A DNA stretch of 64,000 nucleotides, taken from NCBI GenBank assembly GCA_949592205.1, contig CATIUR010000001.1:244271250-244335249 (forward strand). The letters run 5' to 3'. The position numbers and the translations under genes are program-made. How positions within the stretch are numbered: the first letter of the stretch is position 1; every line of letters starts with the position of its first letter. The stretch comes from Helichrysum umbraculigerum. Lineage: Eukaryota; Streptophyta; Magnoliopsida; Asterales; Asteraceae. The notes beneath the pieces were generated by a model that saw nothing but the letters and a program-made list of their open reading frames with translations, did not search any database and was not told the DNA's origin. Shown one piece after another: positions 33,385-45,168 of the stretch.

Positions 33385-35376
33385 AATACGTCGTTTCGTA
33401 TTTTAAAAAGGTTGCAAGTTTTATTTGTTTTAAAACTTAGATTGTTTTTATAAAACGAATGTCATTTGTTTTTAATATCCCTACGTTTGTTTAGTAAGTC
33501 TTGAATATCCCGATAATATAATCGTATTCAAATTGTATAGTTCATAAAGTTCATATATATATATATAGGTCATATATCGTTTGTTCGTACGAATTAAATA
33601 AGTCCAATGTCCGTATTCATAGTTTGTCTCGGTTTATAGTGTCATTTAACAATTTATCAAGTCTCGTATACGTCTTGCACAAATAATATCGTTAACGGAA
33701 ACGTTTTGTGTTTTAAAATAAAAGTCAAGTGTTTTATAGTTTGTTGGGCTCGGCCCGATTCGTTGGCCCACTAATAATAATGTAACTCGTTTGGCCCGTT
33801 AACTCGTTTATATAACCCATTTATTTAATCATTGGTTTAACCCATTACTTTGGCCCAAAAGACCACCGGCCCAGCCTGAAGCCCAGCCCAGTATGTGAAT
33901 CCGCCGGATTCTATTTGAATCCGCCGGATTCTCGTTAATAGAGAAGGTGTTGCCGGATCTTCGGGTCAAACCGCCGGGTCGGGTCAAAATTAAGTGAATC
34001 CGCCGGATTTAGTTGAATCCGCCGGATTCTTTTGTGTTCACAAAACGTTCATGTGAAGCTTTGGGAATCCGCCGGATTTAGGTGAATCCGCCGGATTCGA
34101 TCGTGTCTTTTACTCGTTCACAAATGTTTAACCGATTACGGGGTGTGCGAGTTTCGTAGGGGAATCCGCCGGATTCTACATGAATCCGCCGGATTCATGT
34201 TACTTCCAGAGTCTGTTCGAACAGGGCAAAACACATACACTATCTTTTGGTTCCAAATCGTTTTTACCATGTTACCAATAGTTTATAATGATGTAATATA
34301 ACATTTTTATCATCCTAACATTATATTTTAACAAGTTTACACCTTTTAATTTTTGATTTATAGTTTTGATTTTTATAAACCATTTTCAAGAATAATCACC
34401 TATAATCATCATATTGTTGTTATATATACAGATTGTGATAGATATACATGTTATATAACGAGATTGAAGTGTAGAAATCGAAGGAAATGAGTTTCCTTAC
34501 AATGAGGTGAGGATGATGATGGTACCGAATGATGATGATGAACGGATGATGAAGATGATGATGGATATGTTGTTGCTTCTTCCTTGTTGTTGTTGCCTTT
34601 GTGATCTTTACTTAGTGAAAAAGGAAGAAAGAAAATGATAGATGGTAGGTGTTTGTGTGATTACAGAAAGAAAATGGGAGGGAGCAAAGAGATCAACGAG
34701 TATGGTTTTAAAATGAACTGTCTGCTCAATTATTTGAGTTAGGTGCCAATTTTTGGCACCTCAATTTCGAGTACGGGTATAATTTAAGCAATATAAAAAT
34801 AAAGATTTTACATTTTTATTTTGTAGGTGTTCTACTGGTTCGTAATTTATGATTACAATAATGAGGTTATCATTATTTTAAAATGTTGTACAAATGTGTA
34901 CAATTTACTGCGCGCAGTTAATTGAGCGCCAAATTTCAGTAAATTTAGGATTTCATATTTTGAAGTAATGTTCTAACTTCTTCCAAATGAATGAGAAAAT
35001 TTGCACTTTTATGATTTGACGTCGTATGCGCGTTTTAGAATTATTTCTGTTCGTTTTATATTACGTTTTATGTTAAACGTATATTTAGACCTTTATATCT
35101 ACATGTTATAGATATGTAAATACTCGTAATTAATAATTATATTATTAATTATTTTTGTATCACAAAACTTTTGTCATTTATTTTTGTCGAGTTTGTTCTG
35201 ATATATTTGTACGCGATTATAATTAATCACATATTTTGTAATACTTTTTGTTTAAAAGTACGGGCTTGCTAGGCTTACATCATAACAAAAAGTTTTGTTA
35301 AAACTTAACCAGGAAATTAGCGTAAGAATGCACATGTTTAAATGTTAATTAATACCTAATTTGGAGAGTTGTCACA
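31577..35376 (-). repeat. 5' LTR of element B (3800 bp)
   Basis: Uninterrupted partner of 18155-24498. Its 3' part in transcription sense (31600-32700) carries hairpins spaced 23-31 bp apart: TTTGCA/TGCAAA (32111-32127), AGGG/CCCT (32140-32154), TGGG/CCCA (32171-32184), TCTGG/CCAGA (32194-32210), TCAGTA/TACTGA (32223-32238) and TAGGAT/ATCCTA (32252-32269). An (AT)n run is at about 33290-33381 and the dyad cluster at 33897-34196. Confidence 0.93.
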
Positions 35377-35381
35377 AGAAG

Positions 35382-36132
35382 GGTAAGATTTCAAGGGTTC
35401 GGGTTGATTTGTTGGATCATGACTAGTGCTGGAATCGCCATTCCATTTTTGTGTGTGGTTTTCAGTTGTGGGGGTTCCGCGTTGAACCACCCGCGCCATG
35501 AGGTTGTGGGCCATGCGAACGGCGTCGCGAATAGTGTTGGGTTTAGAGGAGGTAACCATGTCCGCGACTTGTGCCGGAAGTCCTTCGATGTATTGTTCGA
35601 TTCGTTTGCTTTCTGGGTTTACTAGAGATGGGCAAAGGAGTGCCAGTCGGTGAAAACGATTGGTATAGGTCATGATGTCGTTGTTTTTCACGGTAAGATG
35701 CCAGAGTTCATCCTCAAGTCGGTGTAGTTCCTCGCTAGGACAATATTCATCCCTCATTAGTTGTTTCAGTTCCTCCCAAGAAAGTTCATAGGCGGTGTCG
35801 ACCCCTGTGGTTTGGGCGTGAGCATTCCACCAGGTTAGAGCATTATCTCGAAGAGTGTAGGTGGAGTATTTGACTTTGTATCCATCGGGGCAGTTGCAAA
35901 TGCGGAATACAGCTTCCATCCTTTCAATCCATTGGATCAGTCCGACAGCCCCTTCGGTACCAACAAAGATTGGTGGGTTACAATTCAGAAATTCTTTATA
36001 GGTGCAGAGGCGCGTAAGGTTTTGTACAGCTAGAGCTTCAGCCACTCTTTGCTCAGCGTATTGGTCACGTTCTGCTTGTGTGTAGGTTTGTCGTTTAGGC
36101 GGCATGATTCTTAAATAAAAGTGAAACGACAA
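35382..36132 (-). pseudogene. Gag N-terminal part of element A
   Basis: Starts at ATG 36132 or, more likely, at MPPKRQTYTQ nine codons later, as in element B's gag. It contains the gag domain (YKEFLNCNPPIFVGTEGAVG as separate FVGTEGA and IQWIERMEA motifs, ALTWWNAHAQ, LSWEELKQLMRDEYCP, LEDELWHL). The frame runs to the B insertion site and continues in phase at 18154. The sequence shows no stop or frameshift, so gag may have been functional until B inserted. Confidence 0.92.
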
Positions 36133-37496
36133 GGTGTGAGATCTTTATTCAAAGATTTTGATTATTGTAGTTGCATACGTAAATCGGTATTACACCGTTG
36201 CTCACGGATATAAAAGTGATAATGATCCAGAAACCACTTAAGGTGTCTGTATGAAAGTCCTCGGACTTTGAAATTTTAAATGTGTAGTCGTACTAACGAC
36301 CTAGTTGTGTATTATATGTAGTTCGACCAGAACTATGGTATCGTCGTAGTCTATCAGACTATAATGTAGTACTAAAGTACTATAAATGTAATCCCAATAA
36401 ATTAGAGTGTATTCATCGAATGAGGCATCACATGCCTGAGTAGTCGTGGTATGGCACTTCGTGCCCACTAAGGTTATTGCGTATGCGTATCAGTGTAAAA
36501 GTGCCTATAGCGAGTGTTCCTACGCAAAGAAATCAGTGGGACGCCTCGCGTCCAGTAGAGTAGTCGTATATACATATGTGATGTACACGTAACTATACAA
36601 GCATAAGTGCGCAGTAGCAAAGAATCAGGTGTGGCATCTCGTGCCCAGTTAAGTAAATGTATATGTATATACAAGTCGTACATGTAACTATAACAAGTCC
36701 ACATGCATATTGAATAGTAGCTCATCGAGCCTGGGTGTAGCACAACGTGCCAAAATGTAGTGCCCGAAGCACCGTAATATATTATGATTGTAGTACAAAA
36801 GTACCATGAAACGCAGCACCACGTGCCGTAATGTAGTGCCCGCGGCACCGTAATTGCAGTACCCATGTACTGTGAGTGTAGCACCATCGTGCTGAATGCA
36901 GTATAAACATACCGTGTAGTTGCAGCACCACGTGCTGGAGTAGTATTGTGCCCAAAGCACGATGCAGCACTACGTGCCACATGTTATCCAAGTATGGCCC
37001 TCAGGCCGATAGTAAGTTCGAAAGTAATTCGTTGACTTAGTCATTACGAGTATCTCTCGTAATATCAGTCAGTCGTGACCAACCTGGTCAAAATTTTGAG
37101 ATCAAGTCATAAGGTTGGGAAGTTGGCGATATGCCACTTCGAAAGTGTGTATCAGTTGTACAGCGGAATCATGTCAGGTATAATCATACCTACCTGTATA
37201 TAGATATGTAGGAATAGTATACACGTAAGGCCTATTTATATATACCTACAGTACATATAATAGCCTAGGGTGTCTAGCAAGTAGCAAATAACAATCAGAG
37301 TCAACTACTGCATTCCGTTTCAATATAACCCCTTTCAGATCTTACATCATCTTTGCTTAATTGTACATAGTTGGCTACGCTATGTTAAATTAAGTTCGTA
37401 TGATGTAATCCCTGAACTAGTCATACCTAATGAGGAATACTGCCTAATGGTCATAGTCTAGGTCCACTAAATGCAACCTAGTTCACTGCAACCTTA
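36133..37496 (-). other. Untranslated leader of element A, rich in short hairpins
   Basis: No accepted coding frame. Between about 36420 and 36970 it holds a dense series of small palindromes: GTGC-based (GTGCCCGAAGCAC 36760-36772, GTGCCCGCGGCAC 36836-36848, GTGCCCAAAGCAC 36948-36960), CAGTAC/GTACTG (36857-36872), AGCAC/GTGCT (36880-36893) and CAGCAC/GTGCTG (36923-36937). Apparent ORFs here (Cys/His/Tyr-rich) are by-products of these repeats. Confidence 0.7.
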
Positions 37497-37509
37497 GGCT
37501 CTGATACCA
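37497..37509 (-). promoter_or_regulatory. Primer-binding site of element A (initiator-Met tRNA type)
   Basis: On the - strand TGGTATCAGAGCC lies three bases inside the LTR end at 37513. This sets the element's direction and marks 37513-40772 as the 5' LTR. Confidence 0.95.
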
Positions 37510-37512
37510 ATC

Positions 37513-40500
37513 TGTAACACCCCCAAATTTAATGATTTGCGGAAGCGAGTTTTGGGTGTTACTAATCCGGTAATCATAGCATAAGATACATAATGAACGA
37601 CTCTAAATGAGGCGTTTGAAAATAGTTTTACGTTTCTGAAATTAAAGTGTTTACAAGTTGCGAGTTCGCATAAAAGTAATATTACATCCTGCTAGTACTG
37701 AAGTAAATGCAATAAATGTCCTGAGTGTTGAAAACATGCGACTCGAGCTAGAATTCAGTAGACCAATCCTACTACAGCAGTGTACCTGAGAATGCACACT
37801 AAAAGGTCAGCTGGAAAGCTGGTGAGTTCATAAGTAATTTGTAATAACAAGTAGTTCAAGAAATATGTATTTCATTCAGAAATGTAAGTCAAGTTCAACA
37901 GTTTAAATAGTAATGATTACCCCTCGAGGTAATTGTGAGAAATTTATGGTAAGCAGGTGAACCTAATCAATAGGTTTCTAGTCAAGGAAAGGGAACTAAT
38001 TCCCAGTGGTAATGTTATCAGGTAAGTTATTGCCACCTGGCAATATGTATACGGGTGTAGCGTAAGATGACTAACTGTCATGCTACTGGTCGAAAGAGGT
38101 CAAACGGGAAAAATCCGTAGACAGACTGTATTGCTCCCCGGCAATATGGTATAGTTAATTCATACAGTTCCAAGTATTGGTACTACTGGTACTAGTGAGT
38201 CACAATGCCACCTGGCATCAAAGGTTGCACCCCGGCAATACGGTACAGATAATTCGTACGGTTTTCAAGTATTTGTACTACGGTTACTAGTAAGTCACAA
38301 TGCCACCCGGCATGAAAGGTTGCACCCCGGCAATATGGTCAAGTTATTTATTTTGGAAACGTGTCATATCGGTACGGTTTGTAAGTACGGTCAAGTGAGC
38401 AAAAGCTCGTAATTTCCTGAGTCTCCGACTCGTAAATATCTAGTAATCACCTACAGTGATGGTAATGGGTATCCCCCAAAGGAAATGTCAAGTTTTGTCC
38501 CGCAGGACCACATTTAAGTAAATTAACCAGTTATCGAGCCAACGACCCCGACCGTAATAATTCGTAGGTCCGTTGCTGAAAGTAAGTAAAGCATAAGTCC
38601 ATATGCTGAAATGAGTAACCGTGCAGTCCCGCAGAACTACGATAGAGCATGAATCCACATGTTGAGCCAACGACCCCGACCGTAATAATTCGTAGGTCCG
38701 TTGGTGAAAGTAAGTAAAGCATAAATCCATATGCTGAGTATGAGCATCCAGCTCGTAAGTAAGTTGTACCACCCACCGTGGTATCGTGAGCAATCCAGCT
38801 TGCAAGTAAGTTGTACCACCCACCGTGGTATCGTGAGCAATCCAGCTCGCAAGTAAGTTGTACCACCCACCGTGGTATCGTGAGCTCGTTTGTAAATCCG
38901 TAATACCAATCATATTGGTATCATTTTTGTACCACCCACCGTGGCATCGTTTTGCTTCACATATAGTGACAGCGTCCGTTATTCTCCCGCAGGAGATGTA
39001 AGTAATCGTTTTGGCAGTACACGACATGCCCGTAAGTTTAGCCCAAGGCTAGTAAAGTGTTACAGGCACTCAACAGTACCTCAAGTTGTACGTAATTCAC
39101 AGTAGTAAATCTTACTAAGAACAGTAGGAATGTCACCTAGGTATAGGGGAAAATCGTAATCGTTTATTAGGTACGTATCTACGTCACCTAGTTTGTCTGA
39201 AGTAAGGTGTAAAGTCTAAGTACGTTATCACGTCACTTAACCGGAGGGAAGTACTTATAGTACTTAGTTAAAGTCATCCGTAGTTCGTAAAGATAGTCAT
39301 CGCTAAACTAGCGAGTCGGTGCCTCTAGTTGGTATTCACAAGTCCATTAGTCATTACTAGTACTTAGCAAGTCACTGATGTAGTGAGGCGGTTACTCCCT
39401 AGATATCATATGTAATATAATTCTAGGTGTTTCTAAAACGGTCATACTTAATATCTCTAAGTATAGTTAAGTGGTTCGTAGCTATCATAATCTAACACCG
39501 TTACCATAAACTATTGTAAAACGTTTGTAAAGATGTAAAGATTTAAACAGTTGAAGGTAGTAAAAACAGGAGTATGCATTCCCACCCCGAAATCAGTTGG
39601 AAAACAGTAAAAGAGTGGGGTTATGAACTCACCTGAGAAGTTAGCGTCCTAGTGTAACGAGTCGTGCCAAGTATAATCTCCTAGTGTCCTAAACACGAGA
39701 GATTTCGTATGTTCGTAAGTGCGGTTCGTTGTGGATGGTTCATAATAATAATTCATATTATTATTAGGTTTGAGCTTTCGTATACTTTATAAAGTATATT
39801 TGTCTTGGAGTACAAGTCGTATCGTATTTAAATTGTCTTTTGAAAGCGTTTCTCGACACTTAGTAAAATGTCGTTGTTTTCTGTTTTCTGCGACATAATA
39901 TGCGACACAAAAGTTGGTTATGCGACACAAGGGTTGTGTCGCATAGAGTGCGACACAAGAGCTATGCGACACAGTGGTTGTGTCGCAAAAGCTTGCGATG
40001 CTAAATCAATAGCGACATAAGGGTTGTGTCGCATGGGATCTGCGACACAAGGTGCGACATAGCGTACGACATAAGATACGACACAAAATACGACACAATT
40101 GGATTTATGCGACATAGTATGCGACACAAGGCTTGTGTCGCATTGATGAACACCCAGAAAGATACGGCTGTCGCGTTTTTCGGCCAAAATCACAAATCAA
40201 ACGCATTTTCGAGCTGTAAAATCATGTTTTCTTTGTTGTTTAGGTTATAACTAAGTTGTGTAAACATTATTACACCCAAACATTACACCAAAATGATTAA
40301 ATCTAAAAATTTAGGAATTTCTTACAATTGCAAATCGAGGCCAAACGAGGAAGAAAACGAGGGTGTCGCCTTTGTTAATGTTGTTCCTCACTTGGGGGTG
40401 ATTCCGAAAATGTATGTTGATGGTGGTGGTGGTGGCGTTCGGCGGTGGTGGTGGTGATTGGTGGTGGTTATTTTGAGAGAGAAATGGGGGAGGTGAAAAA

Positions 40501-40772
40501 GAAGAAGATGATGAAATGAGGTGAAAATGGGGAGGGAGTTGGGTTTTGTCCAACACAGATCCCCAGTGCGCGGACTGTGGTCTCCAACCACAGTACAAGA
40601 TACCCGTTTTTTATTTGTTCAGTCATAATATAAAATAATATCTTATTTATATTATTTTAAAATGTTTTCTAACGAAAGTATTTTATAAAAATACTAATTG
40701 GGAATAAAAGTTAAATCGTTTATTTGAAGTTTAAATTCGGCGCGAAAATTAACTTTTTGACGATGTGTTACA
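37513..40772 (-). repeat. 5' LTR of element A (3260 bp)
   Basis: Partner of 14017-17234. Hairpins in the transcribed part include GGGAA/TTCCC (37991-38004), ATTGCCA/TGGCAAT (38029-38044), ATGCCA/TGGCAT (38205-38218), three TACCAC/GTGGTA units (from 38767) and ATACCAAT/ATTGGTAT (38903-38921). A GCGAC dyad cluster lies at 39920-40143. A possible TATA box on the - strand (ACTTTATAAAG, about 39783-39793) falls between the dyad cluster and the hairpins, which suggests dyads in U3 and hairpins in R-U5. Confidence 0.93.
39920..40143. repeat. GCGAC-core dyad cluster in A 5' LTR
   Basis: Dyads with arms TGCGACACAA and TTGTGTCGCA at 39920-39944, 39965-39987, 40012-40032 and 40119-40143, plus single half sites between them. 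The other LTR has the same cluster at about 16370-16600. The central bases GGG, GTGG or GGC make a short loop if transcribed. Confidence 0.9.
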
Positions 40773-40777
40773 AAATG

Positions 40778-41690
40778 ACTTCACAATAGTGGCCCATTCC
40801 GGATAAATCCCATCGCCTAGATAATAACCTTTGTTGAATTCTTGGCCAGCAATTGTGAAGTTTACTTGCGGAGCTCTATCTTGAAGTAAATCATTGAACA
40901 AATCCGACTGATTTAGTACATTAAGATCGTTGCTCGAACCTGCTGGACCAAAGAATGCATGCCAAATCCAAGTATCATAAGAGGCAACCGCTTCAAGCAT
41001 GATTGTTGGACGGCCCTGATCACCTCGAGTATATTGCCCTTGCCATGCCACCGGATAATTTTTCCATGGCCAATGCATACAATCAATGCTTCCAAGCATA
41101 CCCGGAAAACCATGCACTTGGGAGTGCTTCTCGTGTAAACGTTGTACATCAGATAATGTTGGTTTGCGTAAGTACTCCGTAGAGTACAGATGAAAAATAC
41201 ATTTACAAAAATTATCCAAACAATCGTATGCAGTTTGTTCACCCATATGTAAATATTCATCAAACGCGTCAGCCGAACACCCGTACGCCAATTGACGTAT
41301 GGCGGACGTGCATTTTTGCCAAACATTAAAACCCAATAACCCGGTACAATCGCGTTTTTGAATGAAATATGCAAAGTATTTAGGTACCGGTTCAACGGGG
41401 TAAGATATAATACCTTGACATATATTGAGAAATAATGCTTTGCTCATCCGAAAACGTCGGCGAAATATATCACCCGGAAATGTTGGATGCTCGGCAAAGT
41501 AGTCTTGGTATAAGCGTTGTGACGCGCCCACCCGATCTCTAGGAAAGTATCGTCGAGGTGCTCGTGGTATCGGGTTTGGCATTTCGTCTTCGTCGGAAGA
41601 AAGCGAGTTAATGAAAGTGATAGCTTGCGCTGGATCGAAACATGCTTGAACAGCTTGCACGTCTTCAATATCCGAATCGGAAGAAGACAT
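40778..41690 (-). pseudogene. PIF/Harbinger transposase, N-terminal part
   Basis: Starts ATG at 41690 with an acidic N-terminus (SSSDSDIEDVQ), then a DNA-binding-like region (RRRFRMSKALFLNIC, CTSAIRQLAYG). The DDE nuclease has the first Asp in GSIDCMHWPWKNYP and the second in GSSNDLNVLNQSDLF; the third acidic residue is on the other side of the LTR nest, at 13628-14016. This matches the Pong-like plant transposases (433 aa when rejoined). No break other than the element A insertion. It would cut and paste the transposon with a partner Myb-like protein, which is not encoded here. Confidence 0.92.
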
Positions 41691-42090
41691 TTTTTGGAGG
41701 TAGAATGTATATATTTTTGGAAGAAGAATGTATGATTTTTTGGTGTGAAGAATTGATGAGTTTTTAGTTTATGTAAAATGGGATGGGAAGTGGTGTTTAA
41801 ATAGGTGAAAAATGGGATTTTAAAAAAAATATGATATTTTTAAATACCAACGGTATTATTACCGTTTTTTTATTTTTTTATTTTATTTTATTTTATTTTT
41901 CCAACGGTACACTTTACTTTTTTTTTTTTAAAATGTTTTTTTTTTTTTTGTGAAACTCGCTCCTCAAACCGACACACCGTCGGATAGCCGACGAAACCCA
42001 ACCGACGGCGGAACCGACGGCCTGGTGCCAACGGTCCGTCGGTCGTCGGTCCCAACCGACCCCCAACCGACGATGCCGTTGGGAAGGGTC
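41691..42090 (-). other. 5' flank and subterminal region of the Harbinger element
   Basis: AT-rich upstream sequence with T tracts (41815-41950), followed by a GC-rich subterminal block with many AACCGAC / GTCGGT repeats (41965-42075) leading to the terminal repeat. The left end of the transposon has similar CCGAC/CTGAC repeats (13370-13460). Subterminal repeats of this sort are typical transposase-binding regions. Confidence 0.6.
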
Positions 42091-42093
42091 TTA

Positions 42094-42735
42094 ATGACAA
42101 AATAACATAACATATGATTAGTAGACATTTAAGCCATTCCACAACAGGGAAAAATATTAGAGAAGTGGTGTAATTTGGTTAACTTGAAAATGTCGAATGT
42201 AGCAATTAAGATCAAACAATTAAAAGCTCAAATTCTTATCACCCAAACATTAAAGGTTCAACCTTTATTATATAGTTCTGAAAGTGTTAAACATATAAAT
42301 TAGATTTTTATTTCACTTATATACATAATTATAGAATTTTATAGAAGCATAAGAACCACTTTTTATAATGAAATTGAAAGTTTGTGAGTTAATTTAACAA
42401 CGAACACCGGAGAAAGGAAGAGGTAGAAACAAAGAGCGAGAACATTTTAATTGTTTTATAGTTTGAAGAAAAAAAAAAGATGATTGGTTTCTTGTAAACC
42501 AGTTCCCACATCGTCCAATAATAAAACCTTCTTGTTTGAGAATTAATGGTTTATAAAAGGAGGTAAAACATCTTCAAGCATTTAGTTTGGTATTTAACTT
42601 ATTACTTTGGTCAGGGACTCAGGGCAGGGTTCATTATGGGCTGGGGGCCTAATAAATTTTGGGCCGAGGGCATAACCAAGACATTTCAAAAAGTTGCACT
42701 ATAATTCGTTAATAATTGTTGGATCTTTGGGGGCA
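42094..42735. other. Intergenic, no gene seen
   Basis: No supported ORF. A stretch near 42600-42680 (GGGCTGGGGGCCTAATAAA) looks like generic old transposon sequence but has no recognisable ends. Confidence 0.4.
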
Positions 42736-42743
42736 GTTGCCCG

Positions 42744-43978
<1,235 letters not shown>

Positions 43979-43986
43979 GTTGCCCC

Positions 43987-45077
43987 CTCTCCCTTGTGAG
44001 TGGGTCCGCCCCTCAGGTTAACTATATAAAAACACAACGTATTTTTTGGTTTTGTCATATTTTCATCACCATACTTTTTATGTATAATTCCTATTATACT
44101 TTCAATTTTTGTCCATATTTAACCATTATGTAATCCGAAAATCGAATTCACTATTATGACTAAAAACTTTCACACTCGAAAACATCTACATCACATGTGC
44201 ATAATTATATATATATTTAAAAAAAAACCCCATGTTTTAGAGATTTTGTGTAGGATATAAAAACATGTGATAGTCGTGCAGGTATCAAACTTTTGAGTGT
44301 GAAAATGTGTAGTAAAAGTGGAGGTTCCCAACTATGAAGCAATGAATTTGATCTTAGAATTACATAATGGTTAAACAGAAATAAAAGTTGAAAGTAAAAC
44401 GGTGAAATTGAACGTAAATGTACGACTGTCTACATCTTACCTCTCTCATACCCTGTCTTTTGGCGGGATCGAGTAATGTTGTTGTTGTAGTTGTTGTAAT
44501 TAAAAATAGGTTGTTTTTTTATGTAATCCTACTGTTTTACCATGTATTAATCGTCTATTTTACTAGTTACTAGTAATAGTAATGTTTATAAGGGAACCCG
44601 AAACAAGGCCATGCCCATGCCACAAACTTAAACATAGATCACCAACCAAATTAAGTACAAAACTTACTTAATTTTAACAAGATCATGATCATGCCTTAAA
44701 CTTATTATACGCCGATTAGTTCGTAAGGGATAATTAAGTTAATACTCCGTATATGGTTGTTAATTAAAGGTTGGTTTCATTATTATCTTTTGTTAACACA
44801 GTAACAAATAAATTGGTTTCATCATTCATGATTACTTAGTAAATTGCTTGATCTCTTGCAACTATAATTCTTTCCATCCACGAATAAATCAGAATAAAAA
44901 CCTAGTTTTACATGAACATGTTTTTATTTTATTTTTTTGGAAAAAGCGTTTTAAATAAACATTTTGCAACCATTAAATATTAAGTTCAACGTCATATATA
45001 ATAACATCTAATTGTTTAAAAACAATTTTGTAGGGAATTTTCCTGATATAATGACATAAAATCTCGACCAAAAGGAG
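43987..45077. other. Intergenic, with a probable SINE/LINE 3' end
   Basis: AT-rich with no supported ORF. At about 44425-44505 the sequence ACATCTTACCTCTCTCATAC, then TTTTGGCGGGATCGAG and a (TTG)n tail, resembles the 3' ends of plant SINE/RTE-type retroposons. I recognise the pattern but cannot assign a family. Confidence 0.45.
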
Positions 45078-45085
45078 TATATATA
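45078..45085 (+). promoter_or_regulatory. TATA box of the dioxygenase gene
   Basis: TATATATA lies 83 bp upstream of the ATG at 45169, a normal plant TATA-to-start distance. Confidence 0.6.
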
Positions 45086-45168
45086 GCATGCTTGAAACAC
45101 ATAAGGAAGACGCAAATTAACAGACTAGAGCTAAGCACTACTTATATAATTGCATTAGCAGTTTCAAA

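Larger units (their letters stand above)
18155..35376 (-). mobile_element. Ty3/gypsy element B (Tekay-like chromovirus), nearly complete
   Basis: It is flanked by AGAAG (18150-18154 and 35377-35381), inside element A's gag. The 5' LTR is 31577-35376. The 3' LTR is 18155-24498, interrupted by solo LTR C. Primer-binding site complement 31560-31572; polypurine tract at 24499-24515. Internal order on the - strand: a leader with two extra ORFs, gag, protease, RT, RNase H, integrase and chromodomain-like tail. Comparing the LTRs by eye I count about 20 substitutions in 3.7 kb, indicating a recent insertion. Coding is broken by three stops and one frameshift. Confidence 0.92.
14017..40772 (-). mobile_element. 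Ty3/gypsy element A: gag-only LTR retrotransposon with 3.2 kb LTRs, host of element B
   Basis: It is flanked by the 5-bp duplication AAATG (14012-14016 and 40773-40777). The LTRs are 14017-17234 and 37513-40772, both TGTAACACCC...TGTTACA. The primer-binding site complement (GGCTCTGATACCA, 37497-37509) and polypurine tract (17235-17252) place transcription on the - strand. With element B removed, the internal region is only about 3.05 kb and encodes a complete gag but no protease, RT or integrase. A is thus non-autonomous, like the class called TR-GAG. The LTRs differ by roughly 1% by eye, plus one extra 46-bp repeat unit in the 5' LTR. Confidence 0.9.
13350..42090 (-). mobile_element. PIF/Harbinger DNA transposon, split by a 26.8 kb LTR-element nest
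   Basis: A TTA duplication flanks the unit (13347-13349 and 42091-42093), as expected for PIF/Harbinger. The ends are imperfect inverted repeats: GACCACACCCAACAG on the left, and AGACCCTTCCCAACGG reading inward from the right. Without the inserted element A and one AAATG copy, the transposon is about 1.98 kb and encodes only the DDE transposase; no Myb-like second ORF is visible. Both halves of the transposase gene are on the - strand in the right order. The TIR match is imperfect, so the exact ends are less certain than the transposase identification. Confidence 0.75.

Noticed and set aside
36474..36991. Cys/His/Tyr-rich ORFs in the element A leader
   Set aside because: Three frames overlap over the same GTGC hairpin array; composition follows the repeats and no domain is present.
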